Shown piece after piece: positions 13,199 to 23,030 of a stretch of 64,000 nucleotides of DNA (its first letter is position 1; the number at the start of each line of letters is the position of its first letter). A program made the position numbers and the translations under genes. Under the pieces are notes generated by a model. The model made no database searches, was not told where the DNA came from, and saw only the letters and a program-made list of their open reading frames with translations. The DNA comes from Moniliella sp. 'wahieum' (Eukaryota; Basidiomycota; Moniliellomycetes; Moniliellales; Moniliellaceae), in NCBI GenBank assembly GCA_003971905.1, contig RSEE01000022.1, positions 620,001 to 684,000 of the forward strand, in the 5' to 3' direction.

Positions 13199-14350
13199 AT
13201 GCCACGCCTCTCCACGTCTGAGCAGCAGCAGCGCCATCTCGCCCCGCCCATCGGCAGCCGGCCGCTGGACCTGCTCATCTGGTACAAGCCTGTGCCCATG
13301 GACACGCTCTTGCTGCCCAACAGCCTGCCCTTGCCTCCGCAGGCGCAGGTGCCCCGTGCCAACCCAGCCGAGGTCAGGGTGGCAATTGGCACCACGGCAC
13401 AGGTACTGACGGTGCTGCTCAAGACGGCTGCGGTGCTGTGGATCCTGGACGACCTTGCGATCGGGTGGCACCTGTTCAAGGAGGGTGCTGCCATTGCCTT
13501 TGTCGTCCAACTCATCGTCGACTTGCTCCGCAGCTGGGCCATCCTAGCCCTGGCTGTCATCATTCGCCGCACTCCCAGTCGGCACATGTGCTGCTCTCTC
13601 TGGCCCACTATTACCATCCTCGCCATCTTGTCGTTGGGCGAGATCGGGTCGTTCGGTACGCTGCGTCCTGTCTGCTCTTTTGCTCGTTTCGTTACTCATG
13701 CTCTGCAGTTGTATCCCAAGTCATGTACTCCAAAGCGCGTAGCCGCTGGCACAAACCGAGAAACTGGAACTCTTGGAGCTGGAAACGATGGGACTGCTCT
13801 TGCTTGACTTGCTGTGCTGGCTGTGCTGCCACGTCATTTACCTTCTGGGCGAAGCTCCCATCAACGAATTCCTCACTACCGAGATCTTCCCCGAACAGGT
13901 CTACGTGATCCTTCCACCGGAAAACTGCTCGGCCAACGCCCCCTTCCCGCCCCAACACCCCGCCGACTCCCTCACAGAGAACTCCTCTGGTTGCCCCCAC
14001 CCGCTGTTCCTTCCCCTGACGCCACACCGACTCCGCCCCCCCAACCCCGGCAAACTGTCCAGCCCGCCCCAAGCCACGACAACACCTTCCCCCCCACCGC
14101 CCCACAAGACCATAAGACACCCGCGCAGCCTGTCACAGGCACCCTGATTGACGCCCCGTCGTACACCCCTATCGATGAGACTCTCACTTCGGCTCCTGCC
14201 GCTTCGACGACCGCAACCGAAACGGAGAGCATGGCCGAACGTCTTCCCCACGCGCCAGAGCAGAGACGGACAGCCGCGATGGAATGGGACTGGGAGGACC
14301 AGCCGTTGCAAAGTTCTGAGTCGGACCCCCAAGCTGCTTGGGGAAACTAA
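13199..14350 (+). CDS. Unknown multi-pass membrane protein
   Basis: I do not recognise a family. The ATG at 13199 begins MPRLSTSEQQQRHLAPP. After a short cytosolic-looking N-terminus come hydrophobic segments at about residues 60-85 (VLTVLLKTAAVLWILDDLAI), 95-120 (AIAFVVQLIVDLLRSWAILA) and 125-145 (PTITILAILSLGEIGSF). An intron from about 13656 to 13708 (GTACGC...CAG) follows. Exon 2 resumes in another frame with EKLELLELETMGLLLLDLL and continues WLCCHVIYLL, a fourth segment. The tail is proline/threonine-rich and ends MEWDWEDQPLQSSESDPQAA. The reading frame changes about three times. The layout, four membrane spans and a long disordered tail, would suit a membrane adaptor or tetraspan protein, but this is inference. 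Confidence 0.6.
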
Positions 14351-15242
14351 ACCCGTCACCCCTTCCTCAGTCTCGGCGTCTGCCTCTTTTTCCTTCCCCT
14401 TCTCTGCCTCCTTCTCCTTCTTCGCTTCTTACCGTCTTGGTCCGCTTCATCCTCCAAGCCACGCATCTTCACGACTCCTTGTGCGGCAGACTTGACGTTC
14501 ATCCCACCGTCGCCATTGCATTGTATTGGGCGTCATGAAACTGTCCTGCTTTTACTAGCCATTGAACAACGATCCTACCATCGAGTTTCCACTCTGGCTG
14601 GTGTTCCCCTTGTCCCTATTGTCACTGTGGTAACTGAACTAGCAGGGGAGGCTGTGGAGGGTTGAGGGTTGAGGGTTGAGATTCGGTGTGTCGGATTCAA
14701 AGTCACATGGTTCCCTTGACTTGGCACCACTGCAGTAGCGTTGGAACATTCAAGGAAAGCTGTCGGGATGGGAGAGAGATTCAGCTGTGTTGGCTGGAGG
14801 GGGGGGGGGCATTACCCCCTCATGCGTCTTCATCTGGTTGGTACCATCATCGAGATGGAGATGGCTTTTACTATTCTACTAGACTGAATCCACGCACCGC
14901 TGCTCCAAAAAACCAAAGGAGGAAATTCGTGTGGTATTCAGCTAGGCGGAGCACCACACATGCACAGATGCTCACCAATCCCTTGTTCGTCTCGGGAGGT
15001 AGATAACATAGCCGCCGTCGTATCCGTTGCGAGTTAGGCCGTGACAAGCAAAAGGTAACAAAAATGTAAGTTGGTCGTAAAAGCAGAGAGAGAGCGAGGT
15101 AAAGCGTTCGTAAAGAGAAGGAGAGGGACGGGGAGAGAAGTAGGTAGGAATAACCCACCCCCGCCGCTATAGGGGAATAAGCGAGGAGAGGCAAACAGGA
15201 AGAAGGAGATTGCAGAAGGAAGAGGCACCTGAGGCTACTTTC
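14351..15242. other. Intergenic between convergent genes
   Basis: This 892-bp 3' region holds one short tandem repeat (14657-14680), a run of ten G at about 14802 and a purine-rich stretch around 15070-15200. No gene is recognised. Confidence 0.45.
14657..14680. repeat. 7-bp tandem repeat, TTGAGGG
   Basis: About three copies of a heptamer lie in an intergenic region. It resembles the telomere unit TTAGGG with one extra base but is far too short to call an interstitial telomere. Confidence 0.7.
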
Positions 15243-17502
15243 TTAGCAGTTGTCTTCCTGGATCAACTCGGCACCAATCTCGCCAATGGCGTAGGTAAGC
15301 GTAAGAAGATGCTGCGAGAAAGAGATGGGGGCAATCGAGGCATCAATGACACGCAGACCGTTGGTGTTGTACACATTCAACCGGTCGTCGACCACACCAC
15401 CGTGCTCGAGGGGAAGCATGGCGTTGGACGAGGAAGGGTGGTATTCCGTTCCAGCATTCTGCTTCAGGTACTTGCTCCACTGCTTGCTCGTCTTGACCTT
15501 GGCCGAGGCGTCGGACTCGCCCTTGACGTACTTGGACATGGCCTTGGACTCACCAATCTTGCGTGCCATCTCACAGCCGTGGGTCAGGAGGTGAATGTCG
15601 ATTTTGTTCTTGCCAAAGCCAGGGTCGATGGCCGGAGCATCAAATGCATTGTTGCTCTTGATCTTGATACTGCCATGCGAGGTGGGGTGCTGGAGGCCAC
15701 ACTGAATCAAGATGGAACCGTCCATCATAACACAGGATCTCCACAGCGGGCACGTCGGCCGGGTAGAAAGTGAGTCAACTGGTGCAGCGTGGCACGGTAG
15801 CCTGCTTCACCCTTTCCCGTTCCGGCGCATCGTAGGCATCGACATACTTGTCCATGTTGGACGTGATGTTCTTGACGATTTCCTCAATGTCCACCAGCTT
15901 CGAGATGGGCACGTAGGCCACCGCGCTGTTGGCCCACGAGTCCTTGGCAGGGTCCCCAGTGAAATTGCTCGGGGGCATCTTCACGCCATCTGCGGCAGTG
16001 TACATGAGCGACGAACTGAGGTGGTCTTGGAGGTGGAACCCGACGCCCGGAACATCCGCCACTTGCTCCACCTTGGCCGCATCCAGCACCGACTTGTCTC
16101 CCACACCCGAAAGTTGCAAAAGTTGAGCCGAACCCACGGTACCCGCCGAAAGAATCACTTCCTTCTTGGCCTTGACGGTGAACACGGACGAGTGGTTCGA
16201 CTTGGCATATTGCACACCCGTCGCACGCGGCGTCTTGGAGGAACGGTCAAACAGAATCTTGGTAGCTTGGTGGCCGACGAGCACATGAAGGTTGCTCCGG
16301 TACAGGTAAGGGTCCAGATAACCCGTGCGGGAGAAGCTGCGGGTCCAGTTGGAGGGGTTGATGGCTGAGGTACTGAGGAAAGGGCCGGTGTGTTGCCACT
16401 GTCAGGGTCGTGGTTGACGACAATGCCCAGCGTCTTGGGCACCTTGGAGGAACGCACCAACACTGGCAAAGCTTGTGCCAGGCCACGAATGGTGGATCGG
16501 GCCAGATTCACCGTGAGATTCTTCGTCGACCACAACAGCTTGTGGTGGCGGTCCGGCGCACCTTGTTGACAATCTTCTCCAGCCCCTTCTTGGGCTTGGT
16601 AAACGTCTCGGTTTTCTTCAGGGTAGCAAACATGTTTTCCCAGCCCCAGGTGTCCTCGGCATCGTCGGAAATGTCCGAAACAAGGTTGGCCCAACCTTTC
16701 TGCTCGGCTTCGGGCTGACGGACGATACATTCCGTTAATAGCACTCGATCCTCCTGCACGTTCATAATCAATCCACCTCGAGAGTTAGTTTGGATGTGAA
16801 GAGGCGACTAGGAAAGAGAAACAGGACATACCGAGCACTTTGCCGCGGGGGTAGTAGACGGTGCGTCCACCCAGCCCCGACTGGGCGACGGTGTTGTCAG
16901 CCCAGTCTTTGACCGTGTGTTCGGACGAGTTGAGAGCTATGCGCCGAGGGGGGGAATGGAATGAGGTTAGCCCTACACGGTGGATCCACGCGCGAAATGA
17001 CTCGACGAAACGAGACGAGGAGACAAGAGAAGAGGAAAAAACGTACCATGGCACTGGGTGTGGATGGAAGTATCGCCTTCGCCGCTGATGCCCTTCAATG
17101 ACCGCGACACTCACGGACGAGTCTTCGGACAGACGCGAGGCGACTACGAGGCCAGCGGTACCGCCCCCGACGACGACTGTGTGAGAGACACGGAACGAAA
17201 GTGAGGACCGTATGATCAGCTTTGTGGCGTGATGAGAGAGAGACGTTTAACGTCGCTCTAATACATGGAAGGGGGCGACAGGGGGGGGGGAGAATGTAAG
17301 TGCGCCCATAGTCAAATGTTTTGCCGTCGAACTTCTTGCCGTTGGTGGAGATGCCGTTGCGATGCGGCATTGGCGTGGGCGCGGCGTTCGAAGGCAGGTG
17401 CATGGGAGGCGGCGACGGTGCTGACAGTGGCAACGGTGGCGGCGAGGGCGAGGGAGAGGGCGAGGCGACGCCAGCTGCGTGGCTGGCTGAGGGGCGGGCC
17501 AT
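15243..17502 (-). CDS. GMC oxidoreductase, secreted aryl-alcohol-oxidase type
   Basis: This is an FAD-dependent alcohol oxidase/dehydrogenase of the glucose-methanol-choline family. The ATG at 17502 leads, with a frame change, to a hydrophobic leader (LALSLALAATVATVSTVAAS), so export is likely. After intron 1 comes the FAD motif GGGTAGLVVASRLSED, after intron 3 the first GMC signature GGSSAINGMYRP, and near 16140 the second, SAGTVGSAQLLQLSGVGD. The C-terminal domain has YHPSSSNAMLPLEHGGVVDD and GLRVIDASIAP, then QHLLTLTYAIGEI with the second active-site histidine. Introns: 17177-17306, 16937-17046 and 16754-16831. Length is about 645 residues, normal for the family. The donor of intron 1 lacks a GT (TATG then GGCGCAC), probably another base error. 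The substrate is not predictable; aryl-alcohol, glucose or choline-type substrates are possible. Confidence 0.88.
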
Positions 17503-17760
17503 GGCACAAAGGAGTGTGGGTAGGGGTGAAGGAGTGTGGTGGTGGTGGTGGTGGTGGGAGTGGTGGTGGCAGGAGGGAGAGGAAGCGTGGTGGCTGGGCC
17601 ATATTATACGAAGTGGAGCTGGGGTAGACGGCTGTCTTCAGCCCCTGGACTGCTCCGCCCAATCTTGGCCAACTGGTGGCGCTGGGGGGGGTGGGGCTGC
17701 GCGCCCCTGCCGCGGCGTCTCACGGTCTCACAGCGCCCCTGTGCGGGGGTCTGTGTTGGG

Positions 17761-17767
17761 TTATATA
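17761..17767 (-). promoter_or_regulatory. TATA box of the GMC oxidoreductase
   Basis: On the minus strand the sequence reads TATATAA, about 260 bp upstream of the oxidoreductase ATG. A TATA box fits an inducible secreted enzyme better than the housekeeping helicase on the other side. Inferred from sequence only. Confidence 0.4.
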
Positions 17768-17789
17768 GGCCTGCTCCTGTCTACTCGAT

Positions 17790-17816
17790 AATCGACAATC
17801 GACAATCGGTAATCGA
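17790..17816. repeat. 7-bp tandem repeat, AATCGAC
   Basis: Three imperfect copies of a heptamer lie in the GMC/DBP7 promoter, immediately beside the TATA box. Confidence 0.6.
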
Positions 17817-17991
17817 TGGCCCCTAGACGCCCCCCGCGGATGAAATGTTCAGGCGTGCCTGCGTTTCTGCACGTTTGAAACACGTCCCGGCTTAATTTTT
17901 TTTTCGCTTCCACCCGCCAGGCCCAGCCACCCCCCCACGCCCACGCCCACCACACCTCTCTCCCGCACCACCACCCCCCTCGCTTGCAGCC

Positions 17992-20908
17992 ATGGCCGAC
18001 GAGCTGCAGCTCAATCTCGCGCCTCCTGCGCCCAAACCCGTATCCCGCCGCCAGATGCTTCTCGGCACTGGCCGCGGTGCCAACGCAGCAGCCAAGGCCA
18101 CTCCACCCGGCCAGGCAGCGTCTTCTTCGACCGCTGCTGCCCTGGGGCCTGCCCCTGCTGCCACCGGCGCCTACACCCCAGGGCGTTCTCAGCGCCCACG
18201 AGGCCGTACTGGGAAACGCTCTGCGGACGAAGACGCAGCGGGAAACTCTGACAATCCCACCAACAAGCGTTCGCGCGTTGGCCACGACTCGGCCGATGCG
18301 CCTCCGCCACGGACCGAGGGGGACGGGATGAGCTCGTCTCTTTTTAGTCGTGTTTCCATTCCGCGTCTGCAAAAGTCGTCCAAGTCTTCCGTTCACCTCG
18401 GTCCTTCCAACGCGCCCACCACCGGTCCCGTGACGTTCGAGTCCTTGGGCCTTCACCCGCTGCTGGTCCAGCACCTCAAGGGCCCTAAGATGGGCATTGG
18501 CGAACGGCCTACTGATATTCAGAAACGCGCATTGACGTATCTCTTGCCGCAGGGCGGCTACTTGTTGGACGGGGAGGACGAGGGCGACCAGGCCCAGCGC
18601 CCGCCGAGGAGAGACGTGTTGATGGCCAGCCAAACCGGGTCGGGCAAATCCCTTGCCTTCTTGCTGCCCATCCTCGATTCACTCTTGCCCCTCTCCACGC
18701 TCTCCTTTATCGATCGCAGCGTCGGCGGCTGTCTGGCCATCATCCTCACCCCCACGCGTGAACTTGCGCGGCAGATTTACGAAGTGTTGGAAAAGCTGGT
18801 CAGCTTGCCCCTGCGCCTGCAAAGTGCTTCGGGCGAAACGCAGGACGAGGGTCCCCGCATGGCACGTTGGATCGTACCCACTCTTCTCTGTGGTGGATCG
18901 ACCAAGAACCACGAGAAGCAGCGTCTCCGTCGCAAGGCAGCACCATTGTCGTTGCCACCCGGGCGGCTGTTGGACCACTTGCAAAACACCGCGTCGTTTG
19001 AAGTGGGCAAACTGCGTTGGCTCGTGCTCGATGAGGCTGACCGACTGATGGAACTGGGATTCAAGGAATCGCTCGAGGGCATTTTCCGCGCCCTCGAGGG
19101 CCGACGCAAATTGTCTCTCGCTGCGGCCAAGGCCAACGCAATGGCTTCCGACAGTATCCATGACAATGGCTATGCCCGACGGACCGTACAAGATGAGGAT
19201 TGTTGGAGACTATGGGGGTCCATTGGTGGGCGGGCGGTCGCCGCACCGTGTTGTGCTCGGCAACGATCGATGAAGACATTCAGGCGCTGGCCGGACAGGC
19301 ACTCAAATCCCATCGTCATCCGTGGTCATGGAGGGAAGGACGATGAGGCGGTCAAGGCGGTTGCCTCCTCGGAGCCAAAGGAGATTGACTCTAAGGCTCA
19401 ATCTGGAGTGGAGCGCGTGTTCACGGCGCCAGCTCAGCTGTTACAGAACTATGTGCTGGTCCCACCCAAACTGAGGCTGGTAACCCTCATCGCTCTCCTT
19501 CGCCAGTCGATCTACAACCACAAGACCGCCAAGTCTGCCCTGCCTGGTCCCCAGCGGATCATTGTGTTTATGAGTTGTACCGACAGTGTCGATTTCCACT
19601 GGCTCGGCATGGGTGGGTTCAAAATGGGTGATGCTGGACTCAAGGAGCCGGAGGAGGACGAAGTGGCCAAGGACAAGCGCAAGGTATTCCTTACCAACCC
19701 GCTCTTGCCTGGCACCTCTTTCTATCGTCTTCACGGTAGCATGACCCAACAGGAACGCATTGCTTCACTCCGATCCTTTGCTTCCAACAAGCCTATGCTG
19801 AAAGGGGAAAGGCAGAGGGAGAGAAGAGGAGCAAGGCGCACAAGGCGTCGGTCTTGTTTTGTACGTCGGTTGCGTCTCGCGGCTTGGATTTGCCCTCGGT
19901 CAGCACGGTCGTACAGCTGGATGCACCCACCGAGGGCGGCGTAGAAGAATATGTCCATCGGATCGGTCGTACGGCCCGTGTGGGAAGAGCGGGTAAGTCG
20001 TGGATCATGCTCTTGCCCACGAGTCCCCCATCATCCAAAAGTACCAAGACGGAATGATCATCGACACACCCAAAAAGTCTCATCCTACCATTGAGCCCGT
20101 TGATTTCCGTGATGCCCAAGTCGGGATTTGGGGGTGAGAATGACGAGTACGAGGCGCGGGCACGGATGTGCAACTGGCATGGGAACGATGGGTGCTCAAC
20201 TCGGAATCGGTACGTGCTACAGCTTGTTACTTCTTTTTTTCTCCTCATTTGCTTTTGCTTTGTTCCCATTTGGTGTTCTTTCTGGCTAACCTGCAACCTG
20301 CACCGACTGTTGTTAGGCTGCCGACCAAGCGCGTGCGGCGTTCCAAGCTCACCTGCGCGCATACGCTACGCACCCCGTCTCGGAAAAGGGCATCTTTAGT
20401 CTGCGCGACGTGCATCTGGGTCACATTGCCAAGGCGTTTGCGCTGCGCGAAGCCCCAGCTACGATCAAGGCCAAGGCCAAGAAGCACGCCGCAGAGGTGG
20501 CTGCCGCCGAAGCGGTCGAGAGCCGGGACAGGCCAAGGTGCGTCGCGCCCAAGCCGCAGCCGAAGAGGCGCAAGAACACGAAGCGGGCACCGGCGACGAC
20601 GTGGGTGCGAGTTCCGACTCGGATTCGGATTCGGATTCGGATGGCGAGTCGGACTCGGACGACGCGAAGGAGAGGGCAGAGCGCAAGCCCAAGGGCAAGG
20701 CGGCGACGATGGACGCATGCTGGCCTTGGCCAAGGCGGCTGGCTCCAACGCCACTCGCAAGCCCTTTGCTGGACCCAAGCTCAAGGCCAGAGCCAAGGAG
20801 CAGTCGGCCGAGGCGCGGATGTACGCGGCGGTGCGGCACTTGGGAAAACGGTCGAAGAAGGAGGGCAAGTTGGTGGCATCGGGCGTGGACGATTTCCAGA
20901 TTGCATGA
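17992..20908 (+). CDS. DBP7: ATP-dependent RNA helicase DBP7 (60S biogenesis)
   Basis: This is a nucleolar DEAD-box helicase acting in large-subunit ribosome assembly. The ATG at 17992 begins [16 protein letters not shown]. Motifs in order: [12 protein letters not shown] (Q motif), ASQTGSGKS (I, about 18630), PTRELA (Ia), TPGR (read after a frame change), [14 protein letters not shown] (II, about 19020), a shifted [10 protein letters not shown] (III), [45 protein letters not shown] and [13 protein letters not shown] (VI). A 107-bp intron lies at 20210-20316. The C-terminal extension ([20 protein letters not shown]) is the helicase-associated domain of this subfamily. It is followed by an Asp-Ser repeat and a basic tail ending [19 protein letters not shown]. 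About 936 residues are implied. At least five frame changes occur. Confidence 0.92.
20616..20642 (+). repeat. Asp-Ser coding hexamer repeat in DBP7
   Basis: Tandem GATTCG-type hexamers encode a DSDSDSDSD acidic stretch in the C-terminal tail of DBP7. Such tails are common in nucleolar proteins and are likely casein kinase 2 substrates (inference). Confidence 0.7.
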
Positions 20909-21182
20909 GACTCTTGGGGGGGAGGTTGACTTTGTGTGCTGTGTGGCGTGGGCTGTAGTGTTCGACTGGGGGGGATTGGCGAGATAGCTCGATCGGTGCA
21001 ACTTGCGGGCGGCGCCGAAGACGAACATTCAATCGCCCACGCTGGACGTACCAACGCCGGCTGGGCGGATGGGTGCGGCCCGAGCGCGGGGAAGCGGCGT
21101 GTGAATGGAAACTGCGAGGGCCTGGCCTCAGCTGTTCCCCACCGACACCGCACCCCAGCCTCCATCCCCCCGCCCCATCGCC

Positions 21183-22626
21183 ATGGCTGCCCCCACGTCC
21201 TTCCCCCAGCCCTACACAGCCATCGACACCCACTTCCACCTCCTCCAGTGGGCCGCCCCCGACGTGCTCCACGTCAGCTTCAACCGCCCCCCGTCAACGC
21301 CTTGATCGACCCGCTGTGGCAAGAAACCCACCGCATCTTTGACCATCTCCGCCGCGACAGCGATGTGCGTGCGGTTGTGCTCAGTGGCCAGAACCGATGC
21401 TTTACCGCCGGCCTTGATGGTACGTCTTTTGCCTTCTTTCCTTTTTCCTTTTCCTTTTGCCTTTTGCTCTCGGTCTCGCTTCGTGCGCGTTTGGTACTGG
21501 TCGCTCTGACCAGTGACTTGCTCCACGCCCATGCCCACAGTGTTTGCCAGCTCCTTCCCTGACGGCGGCAGCGACCCGGCACGCAAGGCGTTTCTCCTGC
21601 GTGAATACGTACGGGACTTTCAAGCTGCCATTTCGTCCATTGGTACGTCCTCCCTGTGCCTCTCTGCCTCTTCTTTCTCTTGGCCCTGGTTCGGTTACTT
21701 GTTCTGACCGTGTACGCCAGAGGACTGCGAGAAACCGGTGATTGCTGCTGCGCACAACTACTGCCTTGGCGCAGGGATCGATCTGCTGTCTGCCTGCGAC
21801 ATTCGCTATGCCGCTTCTGACTCGACGTTTAGCATCAAGGAAGTGGACATTGGTTTGGCGGCTGATATTGGCACGCTTCAACGGTTCCCCAAAATCGTCC
21901 GGTCCGAATCGGTGGTGCGCGAGTTGGCCTTGACGGCGAGAAACTTTGGTGCGCAAGAAGCACTGGAGATTGGGTTTGTGTCCAAGGTGGTCCAAGGATC
22001 GTATAATGAAGTTCTGGGTACGTCTCCCCCCTTTCTCCCTTTCTTTTCTTTTCTTGCTTTGACGTTGAGCCCCGACGGTTGCCCTGGGTCTGGGCTAAGG
22101 GCAGGACGGTAGTCTGATCAATCTTTGCTTCATGTCCTGCGTTTCAGCCGAGGCGATCCAAACTGCCGCCCTGATCGCATCCAAGTCCCCGTCGCAACGC
22201 GCAGCACAAAAGTACTCCTGGTTCACTCGCGAGACCACAGGTGCGTTTCGTCCCGTTTTGTTCCGTTTTGTTTGTTTTGTTTTTTCCCCTTTGGTTGGCT
22301 TGGTGGGCTGCGTACTGAGCAAGGCTTTGGATGGCCATCCTATCGTCATGGTGCCATGGCGCACCGCAGTGTCGAGGAGGGGCTTCGGTTTACACGCGCT
22401 TGGAACGCGGCCATGCTGCAGTCGGACGATGTTGTGGTACGTAATGATCTCAGCTGGGCTGGCAGGATGAGGACGGTTGCGGGTGCGGGTGCGAGTACGG
22501 TTGGATGTGGATCGTGAGCCGGAACGACTAACAAGGATCTGGTCTCGTCCCCTTCGTCCCCCCTCTGCCCAGACGGCCATGATGGCGACGATGCAGAAGA
22601 AGAAAGCGTCCTTTGCTAAATTGTGA
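21183..22626 (+). CDS. DCI1: Delta(3,5)-delta(2,4)-dienoyl-CoA isomerase, peroxisomal
   Basis: This crotonase-family enzyme shifts double bonds during oxidation of unsaturated fatty acids. The ATG at 21183 begins MAAPTSFPQPYTAIDT. The oxyanion-hole regions are SFNRPPVNALIDPLW (after a frame change) and CLGAGIDLLSACDIRYAASD. The catalytic set known from rat ECH1 is present: Asp in AGIDL, Glu in IKEVDIGL and Asp in AADIGTLQRFPK. The conserved C-terminal SVEEGLRFTRAWNAAMLQSDD is reached through a frame change near 22190. The protein ends ASFAKL, so the last three residues, AKL, form a peroxisomal targeting signal. Five introns: 21420-21540, 21643-21720, 22018-22147, 22241-22369 and 22437-22572. 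Confidence 0.9.
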
Positions 22627-23030
22627 GAACAACCATGGCGTTATTAGCGGGATCCGATCTCGATCAGCCCAATCAGCAATATGTACCAACGAGATGAAAC
22701 GACCATGTGGCGTGGCGTGTGTGTGGAGTTTGTTTTTGCCGTTGCATGGTGGGGGGATGGGTAGTGGCGACTGGCCACTTCTCCACCTTTTGGGCCGTAC
22801 CTCATCCAGCAGAGCGCCAGCGCTACAACCTCTCTCGTATTGCTTACCCTAGTTCCTCAGTTCGCTCGACGTGGACGTTGCACAGGGTACTACACGCTTA
22901 GAACGAAGTACATGGTAATTGCCAATCGCCACACATTGCTATAGCTGTCTGGCGCCAGGCAAGGCAAGGGAGAGGGTATGGTAGATGACTGTTGTGGAAA
23001 CCGAGGTGGGCGGCTTGCGCACCGAGTTTC
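22627..23030. other. Convergent 3' region
   Basis: These 404 bp lie between the stops of the isomerase and Mtc5. I searched the minus strand for a cysteine-rich continuation of Mtc5 and found none. Confidence 0.5.

Larger units (their letters stand above)
17503..17991. promoter_or_regulatory. Bidirectional promoter, GMC oxidoreductase / DBP7
   Basis: This 489-bp region lies between divergent start codons. It contains a TATA box for the minus strand, a second AT-rich TATAATAT-like stretch about 100 bp before the oxidoreductase ATG (near 17603), a short AATCGAC tandem repeat, and a poly-T tract before DBP7 (near 17895). Confidence 0.6.

Noticed and set aside
14657-14680. TTGAGGG repeat as an interstitial telomere
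   Set aside because: There are only about three copies, the unit differs from TTAGGG, and it fits the general heptamer pattern of the window.
22700-22860. Plus-strand VCGVCFCRC, RING-like cysteines near the Mtc5 end
   Set aside because: It lies on the opposite strand to Mtc5, the spacing is not that of a RING, and no ligand set can be completed.
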